Origin: Shewanellaceae bacterium
Lineage (GTDB): Bacteria > Pseudomonadota > Gammaproteobacteria > Enterobacterales > Shewanellaceae
Length of the DNA: 7,060 nt
Direction: 5' to 3'
Assembly (NCBI GenBank): GCA_016779685.1
Contig: JADHND010000082.1
Coordinates: 1 to 7,060, forward strand
The position numbers and the translations under genes were made by a program. Position 1 is the stretch's first letter, and each line of letters opens with the position of its first letter. The notes below the pieces were generated by a model. That model was not told the origin of the DNA. It was given only the letters and a program-made list of their open reading frames with translations, and ran no database searches. Shown here one piece after another: positions 1 to 6,140 of this stretch.

Positions 1-42
1 CAAGATGAGCCTAATTAATGCACTGGCAGGGTTTCTAAGCAT
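1..42 (-). CDS. ftsL: Cell division protein FtsL, N-terminal fragment (runs off the window)
   Basis: Only 14 codons are inside the window, reading MLRNPASALIRLIL from an ATG at 42-40. The frame stays open to base 1, and the ATG overlaps the last 8 bases of rsmH in another frame. In most gammaproteobacteria ftsL directly follows rsmH, often with a short overlap. FtsL is a small bitopic inner-membrane protein that works with FtsB and FtsQ to activate septal wall synthesis by FtsWI; it starts with a short cytoplasmic tail before its membrane segment. The call rests on position, the overlap and the basic-then-hydrophobic start. Sequence similarity cannot be judged from 14 residues. Confidence 0.6.
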   Translation of the reverse strand, partial: MLRNPASALIRLIL

Positions 43-982
43 GTCGCCTCGTTTCTAAGCGCTTTGCTACTCTCAAAACGGAACTACGAGCACGTGGATT
101 GAAAGTGATTTCTTCTGTTGTGGGCTTGATGGGTTTGCCAATTGGTTCCAGCTGCTTTTCAAAAGACATTTGGTCATCTCTAAGCGGTAAACCGCGTGGT
201 AGCTCTGGAGGACGGCTATGTTTTAAAATAAAATGCTTCACAATTCTATCTTCTAATGAATGAAAACTGATCACCGCCAAACGACCGTGAGGTTTTAACA
301 CATGCAAACTGTCCTCTAAAACCTGTTCTATTTGCTGTAACTCTTGATTAATATAAATTCTGATCGCTTGAAAACTGCGCGTAGCTGGATGCTTCTCTTG
401 TTTTGGTACCAAACGAACAATTAAATCAGCCAATTGCTTGGTTGTCACAAAAGGCTGCGCTACCCTATCTTGAACCACCGCTCGCGCAATTTTCTTGGCA
501 AAACGCTCTTCACCATAATGCTTTAAAACCCACGCAATATCTTCGACGTCAGCACTGTTTAACCACTCTGCAGCTGTGGCACCTTGCGTATTGTTCATTC
601 GCATGTCCAATGGACCATCTTGACGAAAGCTAAACCCTCTATCCGGATCATCCAATTGAGGTGAGCTCACCCCCAGATCAAGTAAAATTCCAGAAATTTG
701 ACCCGATAAATTTAAGTGCTCAACCTGTTCAATGAGGTGGGTAAAATCACTGTGCACAATGTGAAACCGGGCATCATGAGCAAACTTTGTAGCTGCAGCT
801 ATCGCAGCAGGATCTCGATCAAATGCAATTAAACGCCCTTGAGAACCCAATGCATTTAAGATATGCTGCGAATGTCCTCCCCGTCCAAAGGTTCCATCAA
901 TATAGATACCTTCAGGGTCAATGTCTAAACCGTGTATTGCCTCATTTAGCAAAACGGTTGTGTGTTCAAGTTCTGTTTTCAT
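35..982 (-). CDS. rsmH: 16S rRNA (cytosine(1402)-N(4))-methyltransferase RsmH (MraW)
   Basis: This 315-residue protein has the usual family length. RsmH uses S-adenosylmethionine to methylate N4 of C1402 in the 16S rRNA, in the decoding centre of the small subunit. Visible motifs are the SAM-binding segment DGTFGRGGHS (residues 29-38), the acidic FDRDP (54-58), the signature DLGVSSPQLDDPDRGFSF (102-119), then HPATRSFQAIRIYIN and SFHSLEDR in the C-terminal half, with the usual PRARSSVLRVAKRLE near the end. The start follows a weak GTGG element. The gene overlaps ftsL by 8 bases. mraZ, its normal upstream partner, is absent, so rsmH must be transcribed from something other than the usual mraZ promoter. 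The identification is secure. Confidence 0.98.
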   Translation of the reverse strand: MKTELEHTTVLLNEAIHGLDIDPEGIYIDGTFGRGGHSQHILNALGSQGRLIAFDRDPAAIAAATKFAHDARFHIVHSDFTHLIEQVEHLNLSGQISGILLDLGVSSPQLDDPDRGFSFRQDGPLDMRMNNTQGATAAEWLNSADVEDIAWVLKHYGEERFAKKIARAVVQDRVAQPFVTTKQLADLIVRLVPKQEKHPATRSFQAIRIYINQELQQIEQVLEDSLHVLKPHGRLAVISFHSLEDRIVKHFILKHSRPPELPRGLPLRDDQMSFEKQLEPIGKPIKPTTEEITFNPRARSSVLRVAKRLETRRHA

Positions 983-1030
983 AAACCACTTTAATTCTCA
1001 TTATTTTATAACATCTAACGGCCTGTTTAT

Positions 1031-1050
1031 TTTGGCATCATGCAGCCAAA
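1031..1050. repeat. Inverted repeat (hairpin) in the rsmH leader
   Basis: TTTGGC at 1031-1036 is complementary to GCCAAA at 1045-1050, with an eight-base loop. On the minus strand it lies about 50 bases before the rsmH start and has no T-run after it, so it is not a terminator there. It could be an operator, an RNA structure in the rsmH leader or chance. Confidence 0.35.
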
Positions 1051-1059
1051 CAAGCGTTA

Positions 1060-1087
1060 AAAAAAGACCCAGCTAAAGCCAAGCGTC
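1060..1087 (-). terminator. Possible weak minus-strand terminator upstream of rsmH
   Basis: On the minus strand AGAC (1087-1084) can pair with GTCT (1069-1066) around a smaller GC-TTTA-GC core, and the stem runs directly into seven T. The pairing is interrupted and the stem is weak. If real, it would end or attenuate transcripts entering rsmH from upstream. It could also be a leftover from a lost gene. Confidence 0.25.
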
Positions 1088-1412
1088 TTGTCAATAAATT
1101 GATGCAATTGATTAGAATAACACGTTTTGGATTGAATTCCTGTATCCTCACCCATGATTAACATAAAACTGTAGTCAAGAAGAGCAGGTTCATGAAGCAC
1201 TCATTGCTTAGTGGCTTTTGGGGTACTGTTAATCTAGTTAAAAAAGGAACATACCAAGCCCAAAATGTCCTCTCTTTTGATAACTTTTTTATTGTAGATA
1301 TGAAGGCTTTAATTTTCAATCCAATCGCATCATTATGCTACTTAGCTCAGGAAATTTTCTTTCTAAAACATCTGTAAAACCATAACTTTTAGATTGTACT
1401 ATAGAACCCGAC

Positions 1413-1438
1413 TCATCGTGCATGGTGAATTTTTTTTT
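1413..1438 (+). terminator. Possible plus-strand terminator upstream of the XRE-type gene
   Basis: TCATC at 1413-1417 pairs with GGTGA at 1424-1428 (one G-U pair) around the loop GTGCAT, followed after one A by nine T. The stem is only five pairs, but the T-run is long. No accepted plus-strand gene lies upstream, so it either ends a transcript I cannot identify or is a chance T-run. Confidence 0.3.
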
Positions 1439-1506
1439 GAGGCGGTATCTTACACAACATAAAAGCAAAAACGGATATATATTTTAAGTTTAAGGGAGAA
1501 CATAAT

Positions 1507-1752
1507 ATGAATGGTGATATTGAGCTTGCAAAACAGCTCACTCAGTTAAGATTAAAGAGAAAACTTTCTCAGCGACAATTGGCGCAACAAATAGGAATTA
1601 CGGATAGGTATATTCGTAGTATCGAAAATGGCACAAGCATGCCTTCATTTGGTATTGTCCGAAATTGGTTTAAAGCGACTAAAGCGACTCAGGAATCTAT
1701 TCTAACCATAACATCTAGTCGTCAGCGGACACCGAATGTATCTTTAGCTTAA
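1507..1752 (+). CDS. Small XRE-family helix-turn-helix regulator
   Basis: This 81-residue protein is almost entirely one HTH_XRE (Cro/C1-type) domain, about residues 11-65. The sequence SQRQLAQQIGITDRYIRSIENG (21-42) has the classic arrangement: the first helix with Q-L-A, the turn around G30, a recognition helix and the conserved S-x-x-E-x-G. A strong Shine-Dalgarno sequence, AAGGGAGA, lies 7 bases before the ATG. It has no effector domain, which resembles phage Cro-like repressors or antitoxin-type DNA-binding proteins. No toxin, kinase or phage gene lies beside it. It is the only plus-strand gene in the left part and sits where mraZ is expected, so it is probably an acquired orphan regulator. 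It may repress itself, but I see no clear operator. The domain call is sure; the role is unknown. Confidence 0.85.
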   Translation: MNGDIELAKQLTQLRLKRKLSQRQLAQQIGITDRYIRSIENGTSMPSFGIVRNWFKATKATQESILTITSSRQRTPNVSLA

Positions 1753-1794
1753 CCTATAGGACCTAGCTCCTAAGTTGCCTAGATGGATATAAGA

Positions 1795-1848
1795 GAAAAC
1801 ACCGTCAAGATAAACGCCTGACAACAGTCTTAGCGTGCATCTTGATGG
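1795..1848 (-). terminator. Terminator of rnpB
   Basis: On the minus strand CCATCAAGAT (1848-1839) pairs with ATCTTGACGG (1811-1802), with one A-C mismatch. The loop carries further pairing, ACGC with GCGT and GAC-tgtt-GTC. The stem is followed by TGTTTTCT. It lies about 16 bases past the 3' end of rnpB, as expected for an intrinsic terminator. The T-run is interrupted but the stem is long. Confidence 0.75.
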
Positions 1849-1863
1849 CTTCAAAATTTGGTT

Positions 1864-2227
1864 AGAGTTGGCATGTAAGCCGGGTTCTGTTTCTTCATGT
1901 AAACATGAATAGCAGTCATTCATCTAGACCACAAATCACTCTGTGGTTCAAGCAATCTACCCGCTCTCAATGCGGACAACATTAACGAGAGCCTATTTGA
2001 TCTTGCTCCGAGTGGAGTTTACCATGCCGTTAACAGTTACCTGTCACGCGGTGCGCTCTTACCACACCCTTTCACCCTTACCTGTTTAGAAAAACCAAAC
2101 ATCGGCGGTATACTTTCTGCTGCACTGGTCGTAAGCTCACGCTTCCCAGACGTTATCTGGCACCCTGCCCTATGGAGCCCGGACTTTCCTCCCCGTATTA
2201 AACGCGGCGACTGCGCTGCCAACTCTA
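1864..2227 (-). ncRNA. rnpB: RNase P RNA, bacterial class A
   Basis: This is the catalytic RNA of RNase P, which removes 5' leaders from precursor tRNAs together with the RnpA protein. Reading the minus strand, the ends form a perfect ten-pair P1 helix: AGAGTTGGCA (2226-2217) with TGCCAACTCT (1873-1864). P2 is GCAGTC (2214-2209) with GACTGC (1917-1912). The conserved P4 core is present on both sides, GGAGGAAAGTCCGGGCTCC (2192-2174) and AGAACCCGGCTTA (1888-1876). Class A hallmarks GGTAAGGGTGAAAGGGTG and GGTAAACTCCACTCGGAGCA lie between. The length, about 364 bases, is normal. P3 is very short compared with E. coli, and an extra hairpin sits between P2 and P4 (1894-1909). The gene lies between the XRE-type gene and rsmI; next to rsmI is its place in Pseudomonas too. 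Confidence 0.97.
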
Positions 2228-2233
2228 CCGATT

Positions 2234-2239
2234 ATTATA
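2234..2239 (-). promoter_or_regulatory. -10 box of the rnpB promoter
   Basis: The minus strand reads TATAAT, a perfect -10 hexamer, ending seven bases before the predicted first nucleotide of rnpB (about 2227). I see no good -35 hexamer at 16-18 bases upstream (TAGTAT at 17). An independent promoter for rnpB is expected, but only the -10 can be read with confidence. Confidence 0.6.
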
Positions 2240-2303
2240 ATCAATTTTATAAATGAATACTAGACTTGATTGTTGTTCTTCTAGGCTTAGACTCTATTCA
2301 CTT

Positions 2304-3155
2304 TTAAGCCAAAGGAGACTTTTTTAAACTTAGTCCGTGCTGATAAACTGTGTTTTTATTCACTTTAAACGCGATAGCTATGTATTTTGATACCTGTTTT
2401 AAAGGCAGGTCTTGGCATAAAAGTGATAACATTTCAAGCGCTTCACGTGGCAACTCTTGTGGCTTTGATTTAAAACCATGACATACAATCACCATTTCAC
2501 CTTTTTGCTGATTTTCATCTGCGCGTAATCTACTTAAAACATCTCGTACACTGCCAAACAAAAACGTTTCATAAACTTTAGTCAGCTCACGCGCTATAGC
2601 AATACGATGCGTTTCCCCCCATATGACTGCCATATCCTCTAGGGTTCTAACCGCACGCCGAGGTGATTCATAAAATATCATCGTCCTTGATTCTTGCAGC
2701 AAATCTTGCAACTTTCCTTGACGCGAAGCAGATTTTGCTGGCAAAAAACCTTCAAAACAAAATCTATCGGAAGGAATTCCGGCGGCGGATAAAGCCGCAA
2801 TAGCAGCGCACGCCCCAGGTAAAGCGGTGACCTGATAGCCATGCTCTCTTAGGTGCGCCACAACCTTATAGCCCGGATCAGAGATTAAAGGTGTCCCTGC
2901 ATCGGATATCAGCGCAATAGACGCGTCTTTATCGAGTTGCTCGGTTATCCACGACAATCGTTGCACTTCATTGTGCTCATGCAACGAAAAAGTTTTGGCC
3001 TTAATTCCAAAATGATTAAACAATTTAGCGCTGGTTCTCGTGTCCTCACAAGCAATCCAATCAACTTCTGACAATACATCCAACGCACGTTTCGTGATGT
3101 CATCAAAGTGACCTATGGGTGTGGGTACTATATACAAAGCAGACAATAATTTCAT
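2304..3155 (-). CDS. rsmI: 16S rRNA (cytidine(1402)-2'-O)-methyltransferase RsmI
   Basis: At 283 residues this is a normal-length RsmI. It methylates the ribose 2'-OH of C1402 in the 16S rRNA, the nucleotide whose base is methylated by RsmH. It belongs to the tetrapyrrole-methylase fold. Visible motifs are LYIVPTPIG (7-15), CEDTRTS (36-42), the glycine-rich LISDAGTPLISDPG (82-95), PGACAAIAALSAAGIPSDRF from 113, and FYESPRR near residue 165. The usual TPIGNL motif reads TPIGHF here, a mild difference. The gene is divergent from lpoA, the classic arrangement, with 100 bases between the two starts. A weak AGAGA precedes the ATG. Its stop lies about 75 bases from the start of rnpB. The identification is secure. 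Confidence 0.97.
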   Translation of the reverse strand: MKLLSALYIVPTPIGHFDDITKRALDVLSEVDWIACEDTRTSAKLFNHFGIKAKTFSLHEHNEVQRLSWITEQLDKDASIALISDAGTPLISDPGYKVVAHLREHGYQVTALPGACAAIAALSAAGIPSDRFCFEGFLPAKSASRQGKLQDLLQESRTMIFYESPRRAVRTLEDMAVIWGETHRIAIARELTKVYETFLFGSVRDVLSRLRADENQQKGEMVIVCHGFKSKPQELPREALEMLSLLCQDLPLKQVSKYIAIAFKVNKNTVYQHGLSLKKSPLA

Positions 3156-3255
3156 AAATCAATCTCTATGGACTTTCATCAAAAGGTAATGAGAGTTAAA
3201 CTAGCAATAATGACTTTCAATTTTACCAGAGTATTATCAAGCAGGAACGGCTCTT

Positions 3256-5025
3256 TTGAAAAAAAAATTTACATATATCGGCCTTTTTTTATGGATCATA
3301 GCACTGAGTGGGTGCAGTCACACATCTGCGCCTATTCACATAAAGCATATGTCGTCCCCAGACCGATCAGAAGCATTTGATTTATCTGAACAAATAACCC
3401 CGCAAGATGCTGCTTACCAAATGCGTTTAACCGAAGTCGAAAAGTATCTAAAAAGTGGCCAATTAAGTACAGCTGAGAATTTGCTGGCCAATATTCCCAT
3501 TTCTGAATTAAAATCAGCAGCCCTTCAAGCTCAACATCGTTATTTGCAAGCACAAACATTTAAGCAACGACATCAATGGCGTAATGCACTAACCTTGGTC
3601 ATGCGGATAAACTTAAAAAACCTTAATCCAAATCAACAAGCGGCTATTTTACAATTGCAAGCTGAATTATATAGCGCCATGAATCGTCCTATTGCGAAAG
3701 TTTATGCGCTTACCAAACTCAGTCAACTAGAAAATAAAACCGAGTTATACCGAGAAATCTGGTATACCTTACAACCTCTAGATGCACCACTTCTAAAAGC
3801 GGCCATTAACAAATCAAACGATACCTACTTCAAAGCATGGCTAGAACTGAGTTATATCGGTAAACGATATGCTGATTCTCCGACAACCTTAAAAAAATAT
3901 GTTAAAGCTTGGCAAAATAAGCATCCGAACCATCCACATCATAACGCTCTACCAGATGACATAGAAAGAACAATCAATGTTCGTATTTACAATCCTAAAA
4001 AAATTGCAGTTCTTCTCCCATTATCAGGTAAAGCGGCCAAACATGGCAAAGCGGTTCGAGATGGTATCATTGCTAATGTGATTCAAAAACGCAGAAAAAA
4101 AATAGAGGTGCAATTCTACAATGCCGACAACAACGCAGAAAAAGCCTATCAAAAAGCACTCCATGATGGCAGTGAGTTCATCATTGGCCCCTTACTTAAA
4201 GAGTCCATCGAACAGCTGAGTTCAAATCATAACAAAATGATTCCACAACTAGTACTCAATCACCCTGATTATATGATTTCTGATCCCGATCGTTATTACT
4301 TTAGCCTCTCCCCTTCAGCTGAATCAAGGCAAACAGCCGATTACTTTAATCAATTAGGCCTTAAAAATCCGCTAATTATTGCGAGTTCACATAGCAGCAA
4401 TCAAAAAATCGCCCAAGGCTTCAATGAGCAGTGGCTAGCACTGACAGGTAACGAAGCTTACACTCAATTTTATAACAACAACAAAGAAATCAAAACAGTT
4501 GTTCAAGATGCACTGAGCGTTATTGATTCAAAAAAGAGAATCCAACAAGTTCGCAATACATACGGCTCAGAAATTAAAGCAGACTTTCGATCACGCAAAG
4601 ATATCGATGCCATGTATTTGATTACTTTTCATAATGAAATCAAACTATTAAAACCCTTTATTGATGTTAACATCAGCGTCTTTTCCAATCCAATCCCACT
4701 GTACACTAACAGTCGTAGTCACGTTATTAGCCGGAAAGGCATCTATCCCAGTGAATTGAATGGCCTCATGATCAATGACATGCCTTGGCTATTAAAAACC
4801 ACCGCTGAGCAGCAACTAATTGAAGCATGGCCCCATCAGTTTAAGCGCTTATACGCAATGGGGTATGACAGTATTGACCTCATTGAAAAACTAGCTCAAA
4901 TGAAAGCTTCTCAAAGCTACCAAGTGAATGCCAGAACAGGATTGCTTAGTGTTGACCACACTGGTGTAATTAAGCGACAACAAAATTGGGCTACATTCTA
5001 TCGAGGCAAGATAAGAATTAAATAA
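3256..5025 (+). CDS. lpoA: Penicillin-binding protein activator LpoA (LppC family lipoprotein), TTG start
   Basis: This 589-residue outer-membrane lipoprotein should reach across the periplasm to stimulate the peptidoglycan synthase PBP1A. A TTG start is chosen because AGGA (3243-3246) lies nine bases upstream and the frame opens directly into a lipoprotein signal: MKKK, a hydrophobic stretch (5-16), then lipobox LSGC with Cys20; Ser at +2 fits outer-membrane sorting. Residues about 35-245 are helical and TPR-like. From about 248 a type I periplasmic-binding fold begins with KKIAVLLPLSGKAAKHGKAVRDG, followed by the family motif IIGPLLKESIEQL; the end, TGLLSVDHTGVIKRQQNWATFYRGK, is typical. 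It is shorter than E. coli LpoA (about 678). TATTAT at 3232-3237 resembles a -10 box, but a start from it would almost remove the Shine-Dalgarno, so the promoter is uncertain. An all-AT inverted repeat (5021-5028/5041-5048) follows; it is not a convincing terminator. Confidence 0.95.
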   Translation: MKKKFTYIGLFLWIIALSGCSHTSAPIHIKHMSSPDRSEAFDLSEQITPQDAAYQMRLTEVEKYLKSGQLSTAENLLANIPISELKSAALQAQHRYLQAQTFKQRHQWRNALTLVMRINLKNLNPNQQAAILQLQAELYSAMNRPIAKVYALTKLSQLENKTELYREIWYTLQPLDAPLLKAAINKSNDTYFKAWLELSYIGKRYADSPTTLKKYVKAWQNKHPNHPHHNALPDDIERTINVRIYNPKKIAVLLPLSGKAAKHGKAVRDGIIANVIQKRRKKIEVQFYNADNNAEKAYQKALHDGSEFIIGPLLKESIEQLSSNHNKMIPQLVLNHPDYMISDPDRYYFSLSPSAESRQTADYFNQLGLKNPLIIASSHSSNQKIAQGFNEQWLALTGNEAYTQFYNNNKEIKTVVQDALSVIDSKKRIQQVRNTYGSEIKADFRSRKDIDAMYLITFHNEIKLLKPFIDVNISVFSNPIPLYTNSRSHVISRKGIYPSELNGLMINDMPWLLKTTAEQQLIEAWPHQFKRLYAMGYDSIDLIEKLAQMKASQSYQVNARTGLLSVDHTGVIKRQQNWATFYRGKIRIK

Positions 5026-5075
5026 ATTTTTAATATTTATAATTTATTCGCAGTTCTGCTTCATTTTTATCTTAG

Positions 5076-5861
5076 TTAAAGGCACTGACGCTCCCCGTTC
5101 CAGGCGCTCCAGAGTCTAACCCCGCTAGTCCAGCGGTTTTTATATATTTTTGCTGCGTTGATGTCTCGATCATGATGTGTATTGGATTCTGAACAACGCC
5201 AGTCACGAATATTCATCGGCATGGATTTATTTACAAACCCACAACTAGAACAACGTTTTGAGCAGGGAAAAAGCATTCAATCTTTGATATTGTTCTTCCT
5301 ACCCGATATGCTTTATATTCAAGTTGACGAACAAATTCGCCCCAGCTTGCATCTGCTATATGCTTCGCTAGTTTCGGATTTTTGATCATGTTCTTAACAG
5401 CTAGCGACTCAACCCAAACAACTTGGTTTTCGTTAATGAGCTTGCGAGATAACTTGTGCAAGTTTTCTCGTCGACAATCTTTTATTTTTGCGTGTCCTAG
5501 CAACCTTCTTGCGAGCCTGGTCACGGTATCAAAAAGCCGTTTTGGTCAACCTGATTGATTGTGTTTTATGCTTAGATTTAAATTTTGGGTATTTGGCTCT
5601 TTTGTCCCAATTTTTTTTGAATGCCACTTGTTTATCACGTAAAGCCCGCTAGAAGACAACACTAGAGACTTCCCCCAAGCCATTCAAATTCTTGTTTTAA
5701 AAGCACAAGGTGTTTTTTTAGCTCTGAATTAGGTCTATAGATTTACCATCTTTATCATATGCGTCAGTGCGAGCCTTAAGTGTGTTGTTCCATACAAAAC
5801 GACAACAACCAAACGACTTTGCTAGCAGTTCGGCTTTTTGTAAAGTGTTCTTTAATGCATG
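5076..5861 (-). pseudogene. tnpB: Broken RNA-guided nuclease gene tnpB (IS200/IS605 OrfB)
   Basis: Pieces of one TnpB protein appear in order on the minus strand, in changing frames. The N-terminal piece is QKAELLAKSFGCCRFVWNN (from 5861); then SELKKHLVLLKQEFEWLG (from 5727); then SSVVF, a TAG, RALRDKQVAFKKNWDKRAKYPKFKS and LTKTAF, followed by a TGA (5531-5529) and QARKKVAR (5672 to about 5495); then HAKIKDCRRENLHKLS, VESLAVKNM and ASWGEFVRQLEYKA (5494 to about 5268); last the zinc-finger end SKRCSSCGF and HHDRDINAA, with the stop at 5076. That is four frameshifts and two in-frame stops. Between LTKTAF and QARKKVAR roughly 100 residues are missing, including the first RuvC aspartate (GIDxG). 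In the zinc finger the fourth cysteine is serine (TCC at 5186-5184). No usable start is present. It is clearly non-functional. Confidence 0.93.
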
Positions 5862-5876
5862 AGTGGCTTATATCCC

Positions 5877-5890
5877 CGCCCGATTGGGCG
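5877..5890. repeat. GC-rich hairpin beside the tnpB remnant
   Basis: CGCCC (5877-5881) and GGGCG (5886-5890) form a perfect five-pair stem around GATT. It lies just upstream of the first recognisable tnpB codons, where IS200/IS605 elements carry a subterminal hairpin recognised by TnpA. It may be the left-end remnant; no T-run suggests a terminator on either strand. Confidence 0.4.
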
Positions 5891-6029
5891 ATGCTTTACG
5901 CCAAAAAAATGGTAAAAACTATCCTATGCGAAAGGTGAATTCATCATACCTGCCTCTCTGAAGCCGCATCTAACCATATGATTTGTGATAATGGTACATC
6001 TAATCATGCTTTTATCTAAAATCATCTAG
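5891..6029. other. Decayed or non-coding stretch between the tnpB remnant and gmhA
   Basis: All six frames are interrupted by stops, and no piece resembles TnpA, TnpB or the conserved GEIDLI or FVEVR motifs of YraN. I see nothing recognisable. Together with the tnpB remnant it occupies the place where yraN lies in related loci. Confidence 0.5.
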
Positions 6030-6140
6030 CATTTTCAAGTAATTGATCTTAAAATCTCTCCTTCGGCTCGCTATGAAATTTGCATCATAGCACCGTATAA
6101 AATCCCAGAGCATTCACTCAATGGAATAAAAGCATGTTAG
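6030..6140 (+). pseudogene. Possible 3' remnant of yraN (UPF0102)
   Basis: A frame without an obvious start runs for 36 codons from a TAG at 6027-6029 to a TAG at 6138-6140, overlapping the gmhA start. It contains SARYEICIIAPYK and ends LNGIKAC. YraN proteins end with a segment like CRFDVVAF followed by a short charged stretch and WIKDAF, so R-Y-E-I-x-I-I and the I-K-A-C tail are loosely similar. The position, directly before gmhA, is exactly where yraN should end. The resemblance is short and could be chance. Nothing of the N-terminal endonuclease-like core is visible, so even if correct this is a dead remnant. Confidence 0.3.

Larger units (their letters stand above)
983..1506. other. Intergenic region where mraZ is expected; no convincing gene
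   Basis: About 520 AT-rich bases separate rsmH from the XRE-type gene. The minus strand just upstream of rsmH gives nothing resembling MraZ. The longest plus-strand frame (1192-1377, 61 codons) has AGCAGG only three bases before its ATG and codes for an aromatic, hydrophobic, unrecognised peptide; I do not accept it as a gene. Smaller signals are a hairpin at 1031-1050, a T-run after a weak stem on the minus strand (1060-1087), a plus-strand stem followed by nine T (1413-1438), and a plus-strand TTGTCA at 1088 with TAGAAT at 1113, whose 19-base spacing is poor for a promoter. The rsmH promoter probably lies here, but I cannot place it. Confidence 0.6.
5050..5890 (-). mobile_element. Decayed IS200/IS605-group element (tnpB-only remnant)
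   Basis: The stretch carries a broken minus-strand tnpB and short flanks that look like element ends. Beyond the tnpB stop, the minus strand reads ATGAAGCAG (5064-5056), which resembles the segment just before the terminal hairpin of many tnpB elements. Here it changes straight into lpoA-proximal AT-rich DNA, so the right end, with its hairpin and the 3' part of the guide-RNA (omega RNA) region, seems lost. On the other side a small GC-rich hairpin (5877-5890) may be what is left of the left end. No TnpA (Y1 transposase) is visible. The element cannot move by itself. The outer limits are approximate. Confidence 0.7.

Noticed and set aside
403..633. 76-codon plus-strand frame
   Set aside because: It is antisense to the conserved middle of rsmH and has no independent support.
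1192..1377. 61-codon plus-strand frame upstream of the XRE-type gene
   Set aside because: The Shine-Dalgarno-like AGCAGG is only three bases from the ATG, the peptide is unrecognised and rich in aromatic and hydrophobic residues as expected from AT-rich non-coding DNA. The T-run stem at 1413-1438 is the only hint in favour.
1507..1752. Toxin-antitoxin pair with the XRE-type protein as antitoxin
   Set aside because: No toxin-like frame is adjacent on either side; rnpB and its terminator follow directly and non-coding DNA precedes.
1753..1760. Palindrome CCTATAGG just after the XRE-type stop as an operator
   Set aside because: It is downstream of the gene, short and not repeated upstream, so chance is the simplest explanation.
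2037..2222. 61-codon minus-strand frame
   Set aside because: It lies entirely inside the RNase P RNA gene.
3168..3380. 70-codon plus-strand frame overlapping the lpoA start
   Set aside because: It overlaps the lpoA signal-peptide region in another frame, has no recognisable domain and would conflict with the well-supported lpoA start.
5021..5048. Inverted repeat AATAAATT/AATTTATT after lpoA as a terminator
   Set aside because: The stem is all A and T, with no GC pair and no T-run after it, so it would be too unstable.
5182..5385. 67-codon plus-strand frame
   Set aside because: It is the antisense shadow of the tnpB remnant.
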